DNA of 64,000 bases from Streptomyces sp. NBC_00236 (GCF_036195045.1 NZ_CP108100.1:3596001-3660000); one strand, 5' to 3'; counted from the stretch's first letter, positions 27,177 to 35,830 are shown. Notes: generated by a model from the sequence alone, not told the origin. A program made the numbers and translations.

Positions 27177-27974
27177 ATGGCGACACTCCCGAACCCACTC
27201 CGCTCCCCGGCCGACGCGGGACTCGAACTCCCGCCCGGCACCTTCGTGGACACCACGATCGACGAGGTGTGGCACGAACCCCTCCTCTGGTACGCGGACG
27301 CACCCGCCGCCCCCGGCAGTTGGGCCGCGCTGCGCGCCTCCGGGCGGCCCGTCGGCCTGCTGCCCGTCCTGATCGACGGCGGCATGCGCGACCAGTGGCC
27401 CGAGGCATGGGATCTCGGCCCGGCCAGGACCTCGTACCCCGGCGACCACGACGCGGAAGAGGTCCTGAGCCAGATCTGGGAGGCGTACGCCCCCGAGGAG
27501 CTCGGCCTCGACGAGGCCGCGGCCGACTGGCCGGGCCTCGCCCCCGTGCCGGCCGAGGCGGCGAGCGAGGAACCCGACACGTCGGCGGCGGGCCTCGCGG
27601 ACTTCCTGACCGATGCGAGCGGGCCGATGACCGGACTGCGGGCGGCCCTCGTGCCCGCGCGCCGCAGCGCGGACATACCGGCGGCGATCGGCTGGTCGGG
27701 ACCGCTCAACCACGAGAACGACGTGGCGCGGCTCTGCGCGGTGCTGCGTTCCTGGGAGGACCGGTTCGGGGCACGGGTCGTGGTGCTCGGCTTCGACACG
27801 ATGGTCGTCTCGGTGAGCCGCCCACCGACCACCATCGCGGAGTCCGAGGCCCTGGCCGCCGAGCACTTCGCGTTCTGCCCGGACAACATCCAGCAGTCCA
27901 CGCTCAACAGCCTGGACGCGTACGCGGAGAAGGCCGTGCTCAACCAGCAGACCTGGGCCTTCTGGTGGGACTGA
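27177..27974 (+). CDS. DUF4253 domain-containing protein
   Basis: A 265-residue soluble protein. The C-terminal half, from about NHENDVARLCAVLRSWEDRF through VVVLGFDTMVVSVSRPPT to the end EHFAFCPDNIQQ / TLNSLDAYAEKAV / QQTWAFWWD, matches the DUF4253 pattern. That family is common in Streptomyces and has been associated with SUKH/polymorphic-toxin immunity-like contexts, but its role is not established. The start 9 nt after the preceding stop indicates cotranscription with the TPR-like membrane protein. Confidence 0.82.
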   Translation: MATLPNPLRSPADAGLELPPGTFVDTTIDEVWHEPLLWYADAPAAPGSWAALRASGRPVGLLPVLIDGGMRDQWPEAWDLGPARTSYPGDHDAEEVLSQIWEAYAPEELGLDEAAADWPGLAPVPAEAASEEPDTSAAGLADFLTDASGPMTGLRAALVPARRSADIPAAIGWSGPLNHENDVARLCAVLRSWEDRFGARVVVLGFDTMVVSVSRPPTTIAESEALAAEHFAFCPDNIQQSTLNSLDAYAEKAVLNQQTWAFWWD

Positions 27975-28074
27975 GCCCCCGGCACATCGTCAGGGCGCTC
28001 CGAGGAGGTCGCGGAGTCCGGCGACGAGTGCGGTTCGAGCCCCGAACTCGCACATCGACCGACCGGATTCACTC

Positions 28075-28090
28075 ATTGGTCTTGACCAAT
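28075..28090. promoter_or_regulatory. DasR-responsive-element-like palindrome (ATTGGTCTTGACCAAT)
   Basis: A 7-bp perfect inverted repeat with a 2-nt centre, 75 nt upstream of the surface-protein gene. It matches the DasR consensus ACTGGTCTAGACCAGT at 13 of 16 positions, including TGGTCT and GACCA. DasR is the GntR-type repressor that links N-acetylglucosamine to metabolism and development in streptomycetes. The site lies in a locally AT-rich promoter region. Confidence 0.6.
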
Positions 28091-28164
28091 ATTCGAATGT
28101 GTGAAAATCATGATCGGAGCTGCCACAGAACCTTCATAACTGCTCCGCAGGAGAACCACACGCC

Positions 28165-29448
28165 ATGCGCATACCCACCACCGCCGCCCTCGCGGCGATC
28201 GGCGGCGCCCTCGTACTCGGGCTCACCGTCACTCCGGCCGCCCAGGCCGCCCCCGGTACCGCGGACTGCACCACCGACGCCTTCGGAATCGCAGGGAAGT
28301 ACGGCGAGTTCGTCCTCGGGGACGATGTCCACTCCCCCGACGCCGAAGGCGCTGTGGCCGTCGGCGGCGACGCCGACTTCCGGGGCGGCTTCAGCGTCGC
28401 CAACGAGCTCTCGGCCGCCGAGGTCGACGCCCTGCCCGGCCGGGCGGCACTCGTCGTACGCGGCGACCTGCTCAACGGTGGTTCGGCCACCGTCGTGATG
28501 AAGGGCAACGCGGTCGTCGGCGGCACGGTCAAGGACCGCGCCGTCGAACTGCACCAGGGCACCTTCGCGAAGAAGGCCGACCTCATCGACTTCGAGGCGG
28601 AGTTCACCAGGCTCCGGTCCTACTCCACCGCACTGGCCGAAGAGCCCGCGACCCCCGGCGCCCAGGTGCGGCTCGAAGGGAACCGGCTGACGCTGGAGGG
28701 CGGCGACAGCGGCCGTAACGTCTTCTCGGTACCGGCGGACCAACTGGAGAAGGCCAAGGAGGTCTTCATCAAGGTTCCGGCCGGGGCCACGACGATCGTC
28801 AACGTCAGCGGCCAGGACTACGACATGGCAGCGGCCGGCACCACGGGCTTCTTCCTGTCGGGTGGTCAGGACTTCGTCCTGGACGACAAGCTGCAGAGCG
28901 CGTCCGAGGGCAAGGTGCGCGCCGGTCTGCTCTGGAACTTCCCCGACGCCACCGAGGTCACCAAGAACAGCCAGGCCGCCTGGCCCGGCAGCGTGCTCGC
29001 CCCCAAGGCCCACCTGGAGCTCGGAACGGCCGCACCGGTCAACGGTTCGGTGTGGGTGGCCTCCCTGCACGGTTCCGGCGGCGCCGAGACGCACCACTTC
29101 CCGTTCACCGGCTGCCTCCCCGAGGTCCCCGGCAAGGAGACCCCGTCGCCCGGCGCGACCCCGAGCAGCACCCCCGCGACGACACCGCCGGCGACCGGAA
29201 CCCCGTCGGCCTCGGTGCCACCGTCGGCGAGCACCACGCCCACTGACGGCCCGTCCGGGTCCGCGACACCCGGCACCCCGTCCCCGTCCGACAGCTCCGC
29301 ACCCGGCGCCACCGGCGACGGCGGAGGTGACGGCGACCTGGCATCGACCGGCAGCAACGGCACGATCCCGATCGTCATCGGCGGCGCGGCCGTACTCGCC
29401 GCAGGCGCCGGCCTCGTCGTGGTGGCCCGCCGCCGCAAGCAGGCCTGA
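28165..29448 (+). CDS. Choice-of-anchor A surface protein with LAXTG sortase signal
   Basis: A 427-residue secreted protein. A signal peptide (AALAAIGGALVLGLTVTPAAQA, cut near residue 28) is followed by a choice-of-anchor A adhesin-like domain to about residue 315 (FGIAGKYGEFVLGDDVHSPD, then EGAVAVGGDADFRGGFSVA). A Pro/Ser/Thr-rich wall-spanning stalk of about 70 residues follows. The C-terminus has LASTG, a hydrophobic helix (IPIVIGGAAVLAAGAGLVVVA) and RRRKQA. LAXTG is the recognition motif of Streptomyces class E sortases, so the protein is probably linked to peptidoglycan. AGGAG precedes the ATG. A DasR-like site lies upstream. Adhesion or matrix binding is a family-level guess. Confidence 0.9.
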   Translation: MRIPTTAALAAIGGALVLGLTVTPAAQAAPGTADCTTDAFGIAGKYGEFVLGDDVHSPDAEGAVAVGGDADFRGGFSVANELSAAEVDALPGRAALVVRGDLLNGGSATVVMKGNAVVGGTVKDRAVELHQGTFAKKADLIDFEAEFTRLRSYSTALAEEPATPGAQVRLEGNRLTLEGGDSGRNVFSVPADQLEKAKEVFIKVPAGATTIVNVSGQDYDMAAAGTTGFFLSGGQDFVLDDKLQSASEGKVRAGLLWNFPDATEVTKNSQAAWPGSVLAPKAHLELGTAAPVNGSVWVASLHGSGGAETHHFPFTGCLPEVPGKETPSPGATPSSTPATTPPATGTPSASVPPSASTTPTDGPSGSATPGTPSPSDSSAPGATGDGGGDGDLASTGSNGTIPIVIGGAAVLAAGAGLVVVARRRKQA

Positions 29449-29654
29449 CCTCCCGTGTGACACGCCGGGCGCGGATCCACCGCGCCCGGCTCCTCCGCCA
29501 CGAGTGCCGCCCGGCGTCTCCGCCACCGCCCCCGCCCGTCACCGGTCGAAGGTGCCGACCCGGATCGCGACGGCTCGCGTCGGGCCGCCGTTCGACGGCC
29601 CCACCTGACCACCCGGTCCAGTCCGATCGAGGTTGCCCGCCGGACCGGCCGACG

Positions 29655-31097
29655 TCAGTTGCCCGCCGCCTCCAGCGACTCCGAGATGTCCTCCCACTCG
29701 GCCGTGTCCCGCCGGTACTCGTACACGGGCCGGTTCCTCATACCGGAAGTACGGAACGGCTTGCCGTTGTCGTCGACGCGCAGCATCCCGCTCCGGCCCC
29801 CACTGGACCACTCCACTTCCAGGTACCAGGTCACATCGTGGTCCTCGGTGTGCGCGTCGAGGCGGAACACCTCCACGTCGCTGGAGCTCACCTGGTAGGG
29901 GAAGTTCTTCGCCGCTACAGCCTCGCCTCCGCTCTCACCGGCGACCGGCCGCGACACGGGCTGGCCGTCGTCCAGGTCGATGTTGAACGTCTGCGGCACG
30001 ATGCCGCTCCCGCAGCCCTCCCCCATCGAGTACGCGGGCCAGTCGGTCGCGGGCTCCTGCTTCACCACCCGGACATGGAGCGCCTTCAGGACGACCGCCT
30101 CCTGCGACTCCCCCTGCAAGGTGAGTTCGAGCAGCATCTTGCCCGCGTCCACCCCGCCCAGCTGCGCCGCCCAGCTGCGCCTGGCCCGGTCCGCGGCGTC
30201 GGGCACCGGCGGCATGCCCTTGGGGTCCCGGTCGAGCAGGAAGTACTGCCCGCAGGGCCAGTCCCAGTTGTACGCACTGAGGGTCGCGGTCACCGGCACG
30301 GCCTGCGATCCGGCTGCCCCCTTCTCTCCCTTCCCGTCCGCGCCTTGCGCAGCGGTGGACTTCGCGGCCGTGGCGGAGGGTGACGCGGAGCCGGTGGTCG
30401 CGGACGGCGAGGGCTTCGAAGGACTCGGCGACGGAGACGTGCTGCCGCTCCGGCTCGGCGTGACCGGTGCACTGCTGCGGGGCGTGTCCATCCCCTCCTC
30501 GCGCGTGCGCTCGCCCGAGTAGTGGTTGATCGCCAACGCCGTGGGCACGGTGAGCGCCACGACGGCGGCGGTCGCGAGCAGGACCCGCAGCCGCTTGCCG
30601 GACAACCGGCCCGTGGCCGACGCGGCACCGGCGCTCCGCGCATCCGGCGTCACGTCCTCGACGTCCGACTCCGGCACCGCCTCCGGTTCCGGCACCGCCT
30701 CCGGTTCCGGCCCACGTCCCGATCCGCGTCCCGGCTCCGGCTCAGGCCCGTTCACCGGCTCCGGCTCCGCCGCCGCAGGCGGGGCCGAGAGCTCCGACGT
30801 CACCAACGACGGCTCGAACGTCCCAGCGGCCTCGGTCTTCCGGGCACCCCGCCGCTTCGCCTCGTCGGCGAGGATCCACTGCCGGTGCAGCGCCACCAGC
30901 TCGTCAGACGTAGCACGGCACACGCGCGCGAAACGCTCGACCGGCGCGTAGTCGTGCGGGACCGCCTCGCCGTTGCAGTACCGGTGAATCGTGGAGGTGC
31001 TCATGTGGAGCTTCCGGGCGAGCGCTCCGTAGCTCAGCCCGGAGCGCTCCTTCAGCCCTCTGAGCAATGCCGCGAAGTCCTGGATCTCCGTGCTCAC
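29655..31097 (-). CDS. Membrane-anchored XRE-type HTH protein with a large extracytoplasmic domain
   Basis: A 480-residue protein. Residues about 5-75 are an XRE helix-turn-helix (FAALLRGLKERSGLSYGALA, KLHMSTSTIHRYCNGEAVP). An acidic, repetitive Pro/Glu linker (EPEAVPEPEAVPES) leads to one membrane helix (LRVLLATAAVVALTVPTALAI). A Ser/Thr/Pro-rich stretch and a folded extracytoplasmic domain of about 210 residues, with Trp and Cys residues (NWDWPCGQYFLLDRDPKGMPP, GEGCGSGIVPQ), complete it. This layout is common in streptomycetes and suggests a one-component membrane regulator or envelope scaffold; no function is established. It starts at GTG 31097. Confidence 0.8.
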   Translation of the reverse strand: MSTEIQDFAALLRGLKERSGLSYGALARKLHMSTSTIHRYCNGEAVPHDYAPVERFARVCRATSDELVALHRQWILADEAKRRGARKTEAAGTFEPSLVTSELSAPPAAAEPEPVNGPEPEPGRGSGRGPEPEAVPEPEAVPESDVEDVTPDARSAGAASATGRLSGKRLRVLLATAAVVALTVPTALAINHYSGERTREEGMDTPRSSAPVTPSRSGSTSPSPSPSKPSPSATTGSASPSATAAKSTAAQGADGKGEKGAAGSQAVPVTATLSAYNWDWPCGQYFLLDRDPKGMPPVPDAADRARRSWAAQLGGVDAGKMLLELTLQGESQEAVVLKALHVRVVKQEPATDWPAYSMGEGCGSGIVPQTFNIDLDDGQPVSRPVAGESGGEAVAAKNFPYQVSSSDVEVFRLDAHTEDHDVTWYLEVEWSSGGRSGMLRVDDNGKPFRTSGMRNRPVYEYRRDTAEWEDISESLEAAGN

Positions 31098-31323
31098 CCT
31101 GACCGTTCCCCTCTCCTACCCTCCCGGAACGGCGTCCCAGGCAGGTGATGTATTCGCAGGTCAGAGGCCGTTTTTCCGTTCCAGCGTCCCGTACCCGCCG
31201 GCAATCGTTGCCACCGGATCCGACGGCCCGACACGATGGTGGAACACACCGCAGCGGCACCCCGGCAAGGGCGAGCAGCGCGACTCGTACACCCACCAAC
31301 TCTGCCCGCCACCGGGAGCCGCC

Positions 31324-31422
31324 GTGCGTACTCGTCCTCAACTCAGCCTGACCGACGCAGTCGCCACAGGAGTTCTGATCGCCTCTGTCGCGACCGTCAT
31401 CGCACTCCTGTGGCACCTCTGA
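31324..31422 (+). CDS. Possible 32-residue single-pass membrane peptide
   Basis: A GTG at 31324 preceded by GGGAG at 5-nt spacing opens a 32-codon frame. Its product has a charged start (RTRPQLS) and one hydrophobic helix (DAVATGVLIASVATVIALLW), ending HL-stop. It lies between the divergent HTH gene and the DUF4232 lipoprotein genes. The size, ribosome-binding site and clean membrane helix favour a real gene, but there is no homology evidence. Confidence 0.4.
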   Translation: MRTRPQLSLTDAVATGVLIASVATVIALLWHL

Positions 31423-31514
31423 CCACACGTCATTGTCCAGTACATCCGTCAGGCCCCGGTGCGCCAAAGCGGCGCCCCACACACCGCAACACTCGACGAA
31501 CGGAAATCCATCTC

Positions 31515-32255
31515 ATGCGTACCCTCAACTTCCGCCGCGCCGCCCGTACCTCCGCCCTCGGCGCCGTCGCACTGATCGCCTCGCTGTCCCTGACGGCCTG
31601 CCAGGGCGATGACCCGGAGCCGTACGACGCCCTTCCCTCCGCTTCCGCCGGCTCGGCCTCGAAGACCCCGGCCGAGAGCGCCGGATCCTCCGGTGACAAG
31701 GGCACGGCGGCCCCGGATGCCGACCAGGGCAAGGACTCCACCGGCTCGGGCTCCGGCGGCGGCACGTCCACGACGAAGCCGAAGGACAACGGCGGCAACG
31801 ACACCGGCGACGACAGCGGCGACGCGGTCACGGTGACCTGCACCGGAGCGAACACCAAGCTGTCGATCACCGAGGTGAGCCGCCCCGTCAACCACATGCT
31901 GCTCACGATGACCAACACCGGTTCGAAGGCCTGCAACGCCTACTACTACCCGTACCTGAAGTTCGGCGAGGCCCAGTCCGTGCCGAACACCTTCGACGAG
32001 AGCAAGCCGCAGGCAGTGGCGACCATCAACCCGGGCGAGTCCGCCTACGCCGGCGTCCTGACCTCGTCCGCCGACGGCAGCGGCTCGAACGGCTACGACA
32101 CCAAGGACCTGGAAGTCAGCTTCCAGAACCGCGACGGCAACTCCGACAACACCGGCTCGTCGGTCAGCGTTCCGCTCTCCAAGAGCGTCCACGTGGACAG
32201 CAGCCTGACCGTCTCCTACTGGCAGATGAGCATGGACGACGCGCTCACCTACTGA
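31515..32255 (+). CDS. DUF4232-type lipoprotein (first of a tandem pair)
   Basis: A 246-residue secreted lipoprotein. The signal peptide ends in a lipobox (SLSLTACQGDD, Cys about residue 30). A low-complexity Ser/Gly/Asp/Lys stretch follows to about residue 110. The folded DUF4232-like domain contains VTCTGANTKLSITEVSRPVN, HMLLTMTNTGSKACNAYYYP and a C-terminal YWQMSMDDALTY. Two Cys (TCTG and KACN) probably form a disulfide. The paralogue 53 nt downstream shares the same architecture and ends in TYWQTEMADALTY. Role unknown; an envelope-surface function is inferred. Confidence 0.82.
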   Translation: MRTLNFRRAARTSALGAVALIASLSLTACQGDDPEPYDALPSASAGSASKTPAESAGSSGDKGTAAPDADQGKDSTGSGSGGGTSTTKPKDNGGNDTGDDSGDAVTVTCTGANTKLSITEVSRPVNHMLLTMTNTGSKACNAYYYPYLKFGEAQSVPNTFDESKPQAVATINPGESAYAGVLTSSADGSGSNGYDTKDLEVSFQNRDGNSDNTGSSVSVPLSKSVHVDSSLTVSYWQMSMDDALTY

Positions 32256-32308
32256 CCCGCCACAGACCACGACCACTGAGATTTCACGACTTCACGGGGA
32301 GAACCACC

Positions 32309-33061
32309 ATGCGCAGCAACCGCTTCCGCACCACCACCCTCGCCGCCACCGCCCTCCTGGCCGCCCTCTCCCTCACTGCGTGCGGCAGTGAGACCGCCGG
32401 CAGCGAGAGCGCCAAGGCGGGAGCGGCCGCTCCGGCCGCCCACCAGGCCGTCAAGCAGTCCCTGCCCCCGGCACCGGCCGCGGCCGCTCAGGAGAAGACC
32501 CCCGACACCGGCACCGGCAGCAGGCCCGAGGACATCGCCTCTCCCCCCGCCAGGAGCAACGGGAAGAACACCACCGGCACCACGAACCGGACAGACAGCA
32601 GCAGCAGCAAGGGCAGCACCACCACCACCGCCCGCACCCCCGTCACGTGCGACGGCGCCAACACCCGGGCCGCCGTCACCACGGTGAGTCGCCCCCTCAA
32701 CCACCTGCTGCTGACCCTGACCAACACGGGTGACCGCCCCTGCTACGCGTACTACGCGCCGGCGCTCCGCTTCGACGATGCGCAGGCCGCCTTCCCGGTC
32801 CTGGACGACAGCATGCCGCAGGCCGTCGTGACGCTCGACCCGGGCAAGTCCGCGTACGCCGGCATCGGTCTGACCGGAGAGCCCGGCGCCGGCCCGTCCC
32901 CGCGCGAGGCCACGCGCCTTCAGGTGCACTTCTCCGGCAGGAGCGGCGAGGGCTCCACGGGCACCCCGGTCACCCTGACGCTCCCGTCCGACACCTACTG
33001 GGACGACAACGGCTTCGTCACCTACTGGCAGACCGAGATGGCGGACGCGCTCACCTACTGA
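32309..33061 (+). CDS. DUF4232-type lipoprotein (second of a tandem pair)
   Basis: A 250-residue paralogue of the preceding protein. The lipobox is SLTACGSET. A Ala/Pro/Ser/Thr-rich linker with a serine run follows, then the DUF4232-like domain (VTCDGANTRAAVTTVSRPLN, HLLLTLTNTGDRPCYAYYAP) and the same C-terminus (YWQTEMADALTY). The second Cys (RPCYAYY) is conserved relative to its partner. The linkers are unrelated in sequence while the domains align, which fits an old tandem duplication. It is followed by a terminator hairpin and probably cotranscribed with its partner. Confidence 0.82.
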   Translation: MRSNRFRTTTLAATALLAALSLTACGSETAGSESAKAGAAAPAAHQAVKQSLPPAPAAAAQEKTPDTGTGSRPEDIASPPARSNGKNTTGTTNRTDSSSSKGSTTTTARTPVTCDGANTRAAVTTVSRPLNHLLLTLTNTGDRPCYAYYAPALRFDDAQAAFPVLDDSMPQAVVTLDPGKSAYAGIGLTGEPGAGPSPREATRLQVHFSGRSGEGSTGTPVTLTLPSDTYWDDNGFVTYWQTEMADALTY

Positions 33062-33074
33062 GCCCCGTCACCTC

Positions 33075-33112
33075 CGGACCGGTCCTCCGCCACGTGCGGC
33101 AGGGCCGGTCCG
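33075..33112. terminator. Terminator hairpin after the DUF4232 pair
   Basis: Arms CGGACCGG (33075-33082) and CCGGTCCG (33105-33112) enclose a smaller CCGC/GCGG stem. It sits between the convergent DUF4232 and DUF3224 genes. Confidence 0.7.
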
Positions 33113-33146
33113 TCCGCGTACCCGCCGCAGAAGGCCGTGACGCGGG

Positions 33147-33566
33147 TCAACCGGCATCGGAGCCGAGGTCGAAGTCGAACCAGATCCGGTGCGTACCGTC
33201 CTCGTCAACGGCCAGCCCGCCGCCCCCGCGCATCCCGGCGAGGGCGCCGGTCCCACTCGACGGCACGATCGCGAAGAACTCGTTCGCGCGGTCGTCGCCG
33301 CTCGTCGCGGCCGAGTGCACGAAGTTGAACGTGCCCTCGCGGCCGTCGACCGCGCCTTCGAAGGACTCCATCGCCACGTACGTACCCACGCCGGCCGCCT
33401 GGTCGAAGGCGGCGGTGAACACGGTCGTCGAACGGCCCACGATCTCGCCCTCGAAGCTCTTCACGAGGGTCGCGACGCCGACGGGCAGTGCGGTGGTGAT
33501 CTCGGGACCGGGCTTCAGGTCAGCCGGGACGAAGGAGGTGACGGTAAAGGTTCCGGAAGCTCTCAT
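33147..33566 (-). CDS. DUF3224 domain-containing protein
   Basis: A 139-residue beta-barrel-like protein. MRASGTFTVTSFVPADLKPG, VATLVKSFEGEIVGRSTTVF, YVAMESFEGAVDGREGTFNF and HSAATSGDDRANEFFAIVPS are typical of the DUF3224 family (allene-oxide-cyclase-like barrels), which streptomycetes carry in several copies. The substrate is unknown. I chose the ATG at 33566 because upstream in-frame sequence overlaps the divergent HEAT-like gene and has no ribosome-binding site. Confidence 0.85.
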   Translation of the reverse strand: MRASGTFTVTSFVPADLKPGPEITTALPVGVATLVKSFEGEIVGRSTTVFTAAFDQAAGVGTYVAMESFEGAVDGREGTFNFVHSAATSGDDRANEFFAIVPSSGTGALAGMRGGGGLAVDEDGTHRIWFDFDLGSDAG

Positions 33567-33674
33567 GGCGCCGATCGTAGGGAGACAGCCGGGGTACGCG
33601 GCGGAGAACCCGCGGATGCGGCCCCTGTCCGCCCACAGCGCCACGCTCCGGCCGGCTCTTCTACCATCGGCGCC

Positions 33675-34478
33675 ATGGCCATGTTCGTCCACCTGACACC
33701 CGCAGCCAACGCGGCCCGTATCCGCAAGACCGGGATACGGGCGGTCAGCCATGACCGCGAAGGCGTCAAAGGCCTGTTCTGCTTCCCGGTCCTGCCCTCC
33801 TACACGCTGACCCACCAGTGGCTGCGCGAACTCGCCCGCCACGGCGGCCCGCGGGGCCTCGTCGCCGTCCACCTACGACTGCCGGACGATGAACCCGTCA
33901 CGGTCGGCCACTACAGCAACCGCCCCGCCCCCACCGCCACCACGGCAAGCGAAGCGGTCCGCCGGCTGGCCGCCCTGGAGGACCCGCGCGGCTGGGAGGT
34001 CTTCGTCCCACGGGCCGCGGCCCGGTCCGAGGTCCACCGCGTGCACACGGTCCGGCAGGTCACCGGCTGGCGCTACTTCCCCGGCTCCAACGGCACGGCA
34101 CCCTGCACCTGTTACGGCTGCCGGGTACGCGGCGAGTACGGTTCCCAGCGCCTGCGCCGCCGCAAGCCGCACCCGCTGGACGGACCGGCACCCGCGCCCG
34201 CCGTCCTCCTCAGCCGTATCGCCGACGCGGGCGACCCCGGCGACGCCGCACAGCTGTGCGCGACCCTGCACTGGTTCGGCTTCCGGCGACGCGGACCGGT
34301 CGACCGACTGGCCCACCTCGCCGACCATCCCGACGCGGACGTCCGCGTGGCCCTGGTCGAGGCCGTGGCCCGCTGGCGAACGCCCGGAGTCGACGCGCTG
34401 CTCCGACGACTGGCCGAGGACCCGGACGAAGACGTACGCGAGGCGGTCGAGTTCACCGACCGCCTGACCCCGGCCTGA
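33675..34478 (+). CDS. HEAT-repeat-like protein of unknown function
   Basis: A 267-residue protein. The N-terminal half (MAMFVHLTPAANAARIRKTG, GLFCFPVLPSYTLTHQWLRE) resembles small bacterial proteins with an ADP-ribosyltransferase-like or toxin-like opening, but I cannot assign it. TCYGCRVRGEYGSQRLRRR is a Cys-containing centre (CTCYGC). The C-terminal about 90 residues are HEAT-like helical pairs (PVDRLAHLADHPDADVRVAL, VEAVARWRTPGVDALLRRLA, EDPDEDVREAVEF). It is divergent from the DUF3224 gene. Confidence 0.7.
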   Translation: MAMFVHLTPAANAARIRKTGIRAVSHDREGVKGLFCFPVLPSYTLTHQWLRELARHGGPRGLVAVHLRLPDDEPVTVGHYSNRPAPTATTASEAVRRLAALEDPRGWEVFVPRAAARSEVHRVHTVRQVTGWRYFPGSNGTAPCTCYGCRVRGEYGSQRLRRRKPHPLDGPAPAPAVLLSRIADAGDPGDAAQLCATLHWFGFRRRGPVDRLAHLADHPDADVRVALVEAVARWRTPGVDALLRRLAEDPDEDVREAVEFTDRLTPA

Positions 34479-34496
34479 CCGGCCGCCCGAACACCC

Positions 34497-34892
34497 TCAC
34501 CCGAACTCGCACCACACGACCTTCCCGGGCACCCGCTCGCCCACGCCCCACCGGTCCGCCAGCGCCTCCACGATCACCAGCCCCCGCCCCGACTCCCCGT
34601 CGGGCTCCCGCACCCCGGGCTCCCCGTCGCCGCTGTCGTGCACCTCGACCCGGACCCGCCCCTCGTCCCGCAGCCACAGCATCACCCGGTACCCGCGCCC
34701 CGGCGGCACCCCGTGCACCAGCGCGTTGGTGGCCAGCTCGCTCACACACACCAGCACGTCGTCCGCCCGCACCTCGCCGAACCCCCAGTCGGCCAGCGCG
34801 CTCCGTACGAACTCCCGGGCCGCCCGGACCGACCGGCGCTCCCGCCGGAAGAACCGCTCGCGCAGCAACGGGAGTTGCATCGTTTCGTTCAT
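34497..34892 (-). CDS. Anti-sigma-factor-like ATP-binding protein (HATPase_c, RsbW/SpoIIAB fold)
   Basis: A 131-residue GHKL ATPase domain without a phospho-acceptor domain. ADDVLVCVSELATNALVHGV is the N box, EVHDSGDGEPG the G1 box and ESGRGLVIVEALADRWGV the G2 box. Such proteins are very numerous in streptomycetes and often sit beside a DUF5753/XRE regulator and a DUF397 protein, as here. That arrangement is known from the abaA and whiJ loci, which affect development and antibiotic production. It is divergent from the XRE gene across a 113-nt region with two inverted repeats. Confidence 0.88.
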   Translation of the reverse strand: MNETMQLPLLRERFFRRERRSVRAAREFVRSALADWGFGEVRADDVLVCVSELATNALVHGVPPGRGYRVMLWLRDEGRVRVEVHDSGDGEPGVREPDGESGRGLVIVEALADRWGVGERVPGKVVWCEFG

Positions 34893-34901
34893 GCGGCGAG
34901 C

Positions 34902-34960
34902 GTCACACCCAGTGACTACGCTGTCGCAGTGCGCGCGCCCGTACGGATTTCTTGTACGGG
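34902..34960. promoter_or_regulatory. Two inverted repeats in the divergent promoter of the AbaA/WhiJ-like locus
   Basis: GTCAC (34902-34906) pairs with GTGAC (34912-34916), and CCCGTAC (34938-34944) with GTACGGG (34954-34960). They fall between the HATPase gene and the XRE gene and are candidate operators for the latter. Confidence 0.4.
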
Positions 34961-35005
34961 CCCCGCGCGCGTGAAGCACGAATGCGGGCGGGAAGTGGGG
35001 ACCGT

Positions 35006-35830
35006 ATGCAACCCAGGAAGCGGCAGCGCAAGAACGCGTCGGCAATGAGGCTGGTGGGCGCGTTGGTTGCCCAGTTCCGCACGGCGGCCGGGATGACCCA
35101 GCGTCAACTGGCGGAACAGACGTGCACCCAGCCGGAGACCATCGCCTCGATCGAGCAGGGCAGACGCGCCCTCCAACTGCCTCTGGCGCGCCGCCTGGAC
35201 ACTTTGCTGGAGACGAAGGGGGCGCTAGGGACGGCGGTGGAGAACATGCCGGAGGTGGACCTGATCCCGGCGTGGGCGGAGGAGTACATGGACCTGGAGC
35301 GGGAGGCGCTCGCCCTGTCCTGGTACGACAACCAGGTCGTTCCCGGGCTCCTCCAGACGGAGGCGTACGCACGTGCGGTGTTCCGCAACAGGGTCCCGGT
35401 CTTCAGCGAGGAGAAGATCGGGGACCAGACGGCAGGGCGCCTGGGGCGACAGGAGATCCTGCGACGCGCCCAGCCCCCGACCATCAGCTTCGTGATCTGG
35501 GAGCCGGTCGTGAGACTGCAACTCGTCGACGACGAGGAGCATGCGGAGCAGCTGAGGCACCTGCGCGCGTGCGCCGCGCTCCCCGGCATCTGCCTCCAGG
35601 TACTCCCTCTGAGCCACCGCACACACGCCGGGCTCGACGGACCCTTCATCCTGCTGGAGACACCGGACTACCAGCACGTCGCCTACTCGGAAACACAGCG
35701 CGGCAGCCTGCTCGTCTCCGACCCCGACGAGGTCAGCATCCTGTCCCAGAAATATGCGATGCTGCGAGCTCAGGCCCTCAACCCCGAAGACACCGTGGGT
35801 CTGTTGGACAGCCTGCTGGGAGAGCAATGA
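35006..35830 (+). CDS. XRE-family regulator with DUF5753 domain (WhiJ/AbaA type)
   Basis: A 274-residue regulator. The helix-turn-helix is in residues about 12-70 (VGALVAQFRTAAGMTQRQLA, EQTCTQPETIASIEQGRRAL). DUF5753 follows (ALSWYDNQVVPGLLQTEAYA, GRLGRQEILRRAQPPTISFV, WEPVVRLQLVDDEEHAEQLR) and ends near GLLDSLLGEQ. WhiJ-type regulators are thought to be modulated by small DUF397 partner proteins; the adjacent gene encodes one and overlaps this stop by 4 nt. The ATG at 35006 is preferred to upstream in-frame codons because GGAAGTGGGG precedes it. Confidence 0.9.
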   Translation: MQPRKRQRKNASAMRLVGALVAQFRTAAGMTQRQLAEQTCTQPETIASIEQGRRALQLPLARRLDTLLETKGALGTAVENMPEVDLIPAWAEEYMDLEREALALSWYDNQVVPGLLQTEAYARAVFRNRVPVFSEEKIGDQTAGRLGRQEILRRAQPPTISFVIWEPVVRLQLVDDEEHAEQLRHLRACAALPGICLQVLPLSHRTHAGLDGPFILLETPDYQHVAYSETQRGSLLVSDPDEVSILSQKYAMLRAQALNPEDTVGLLDSLLGEQ

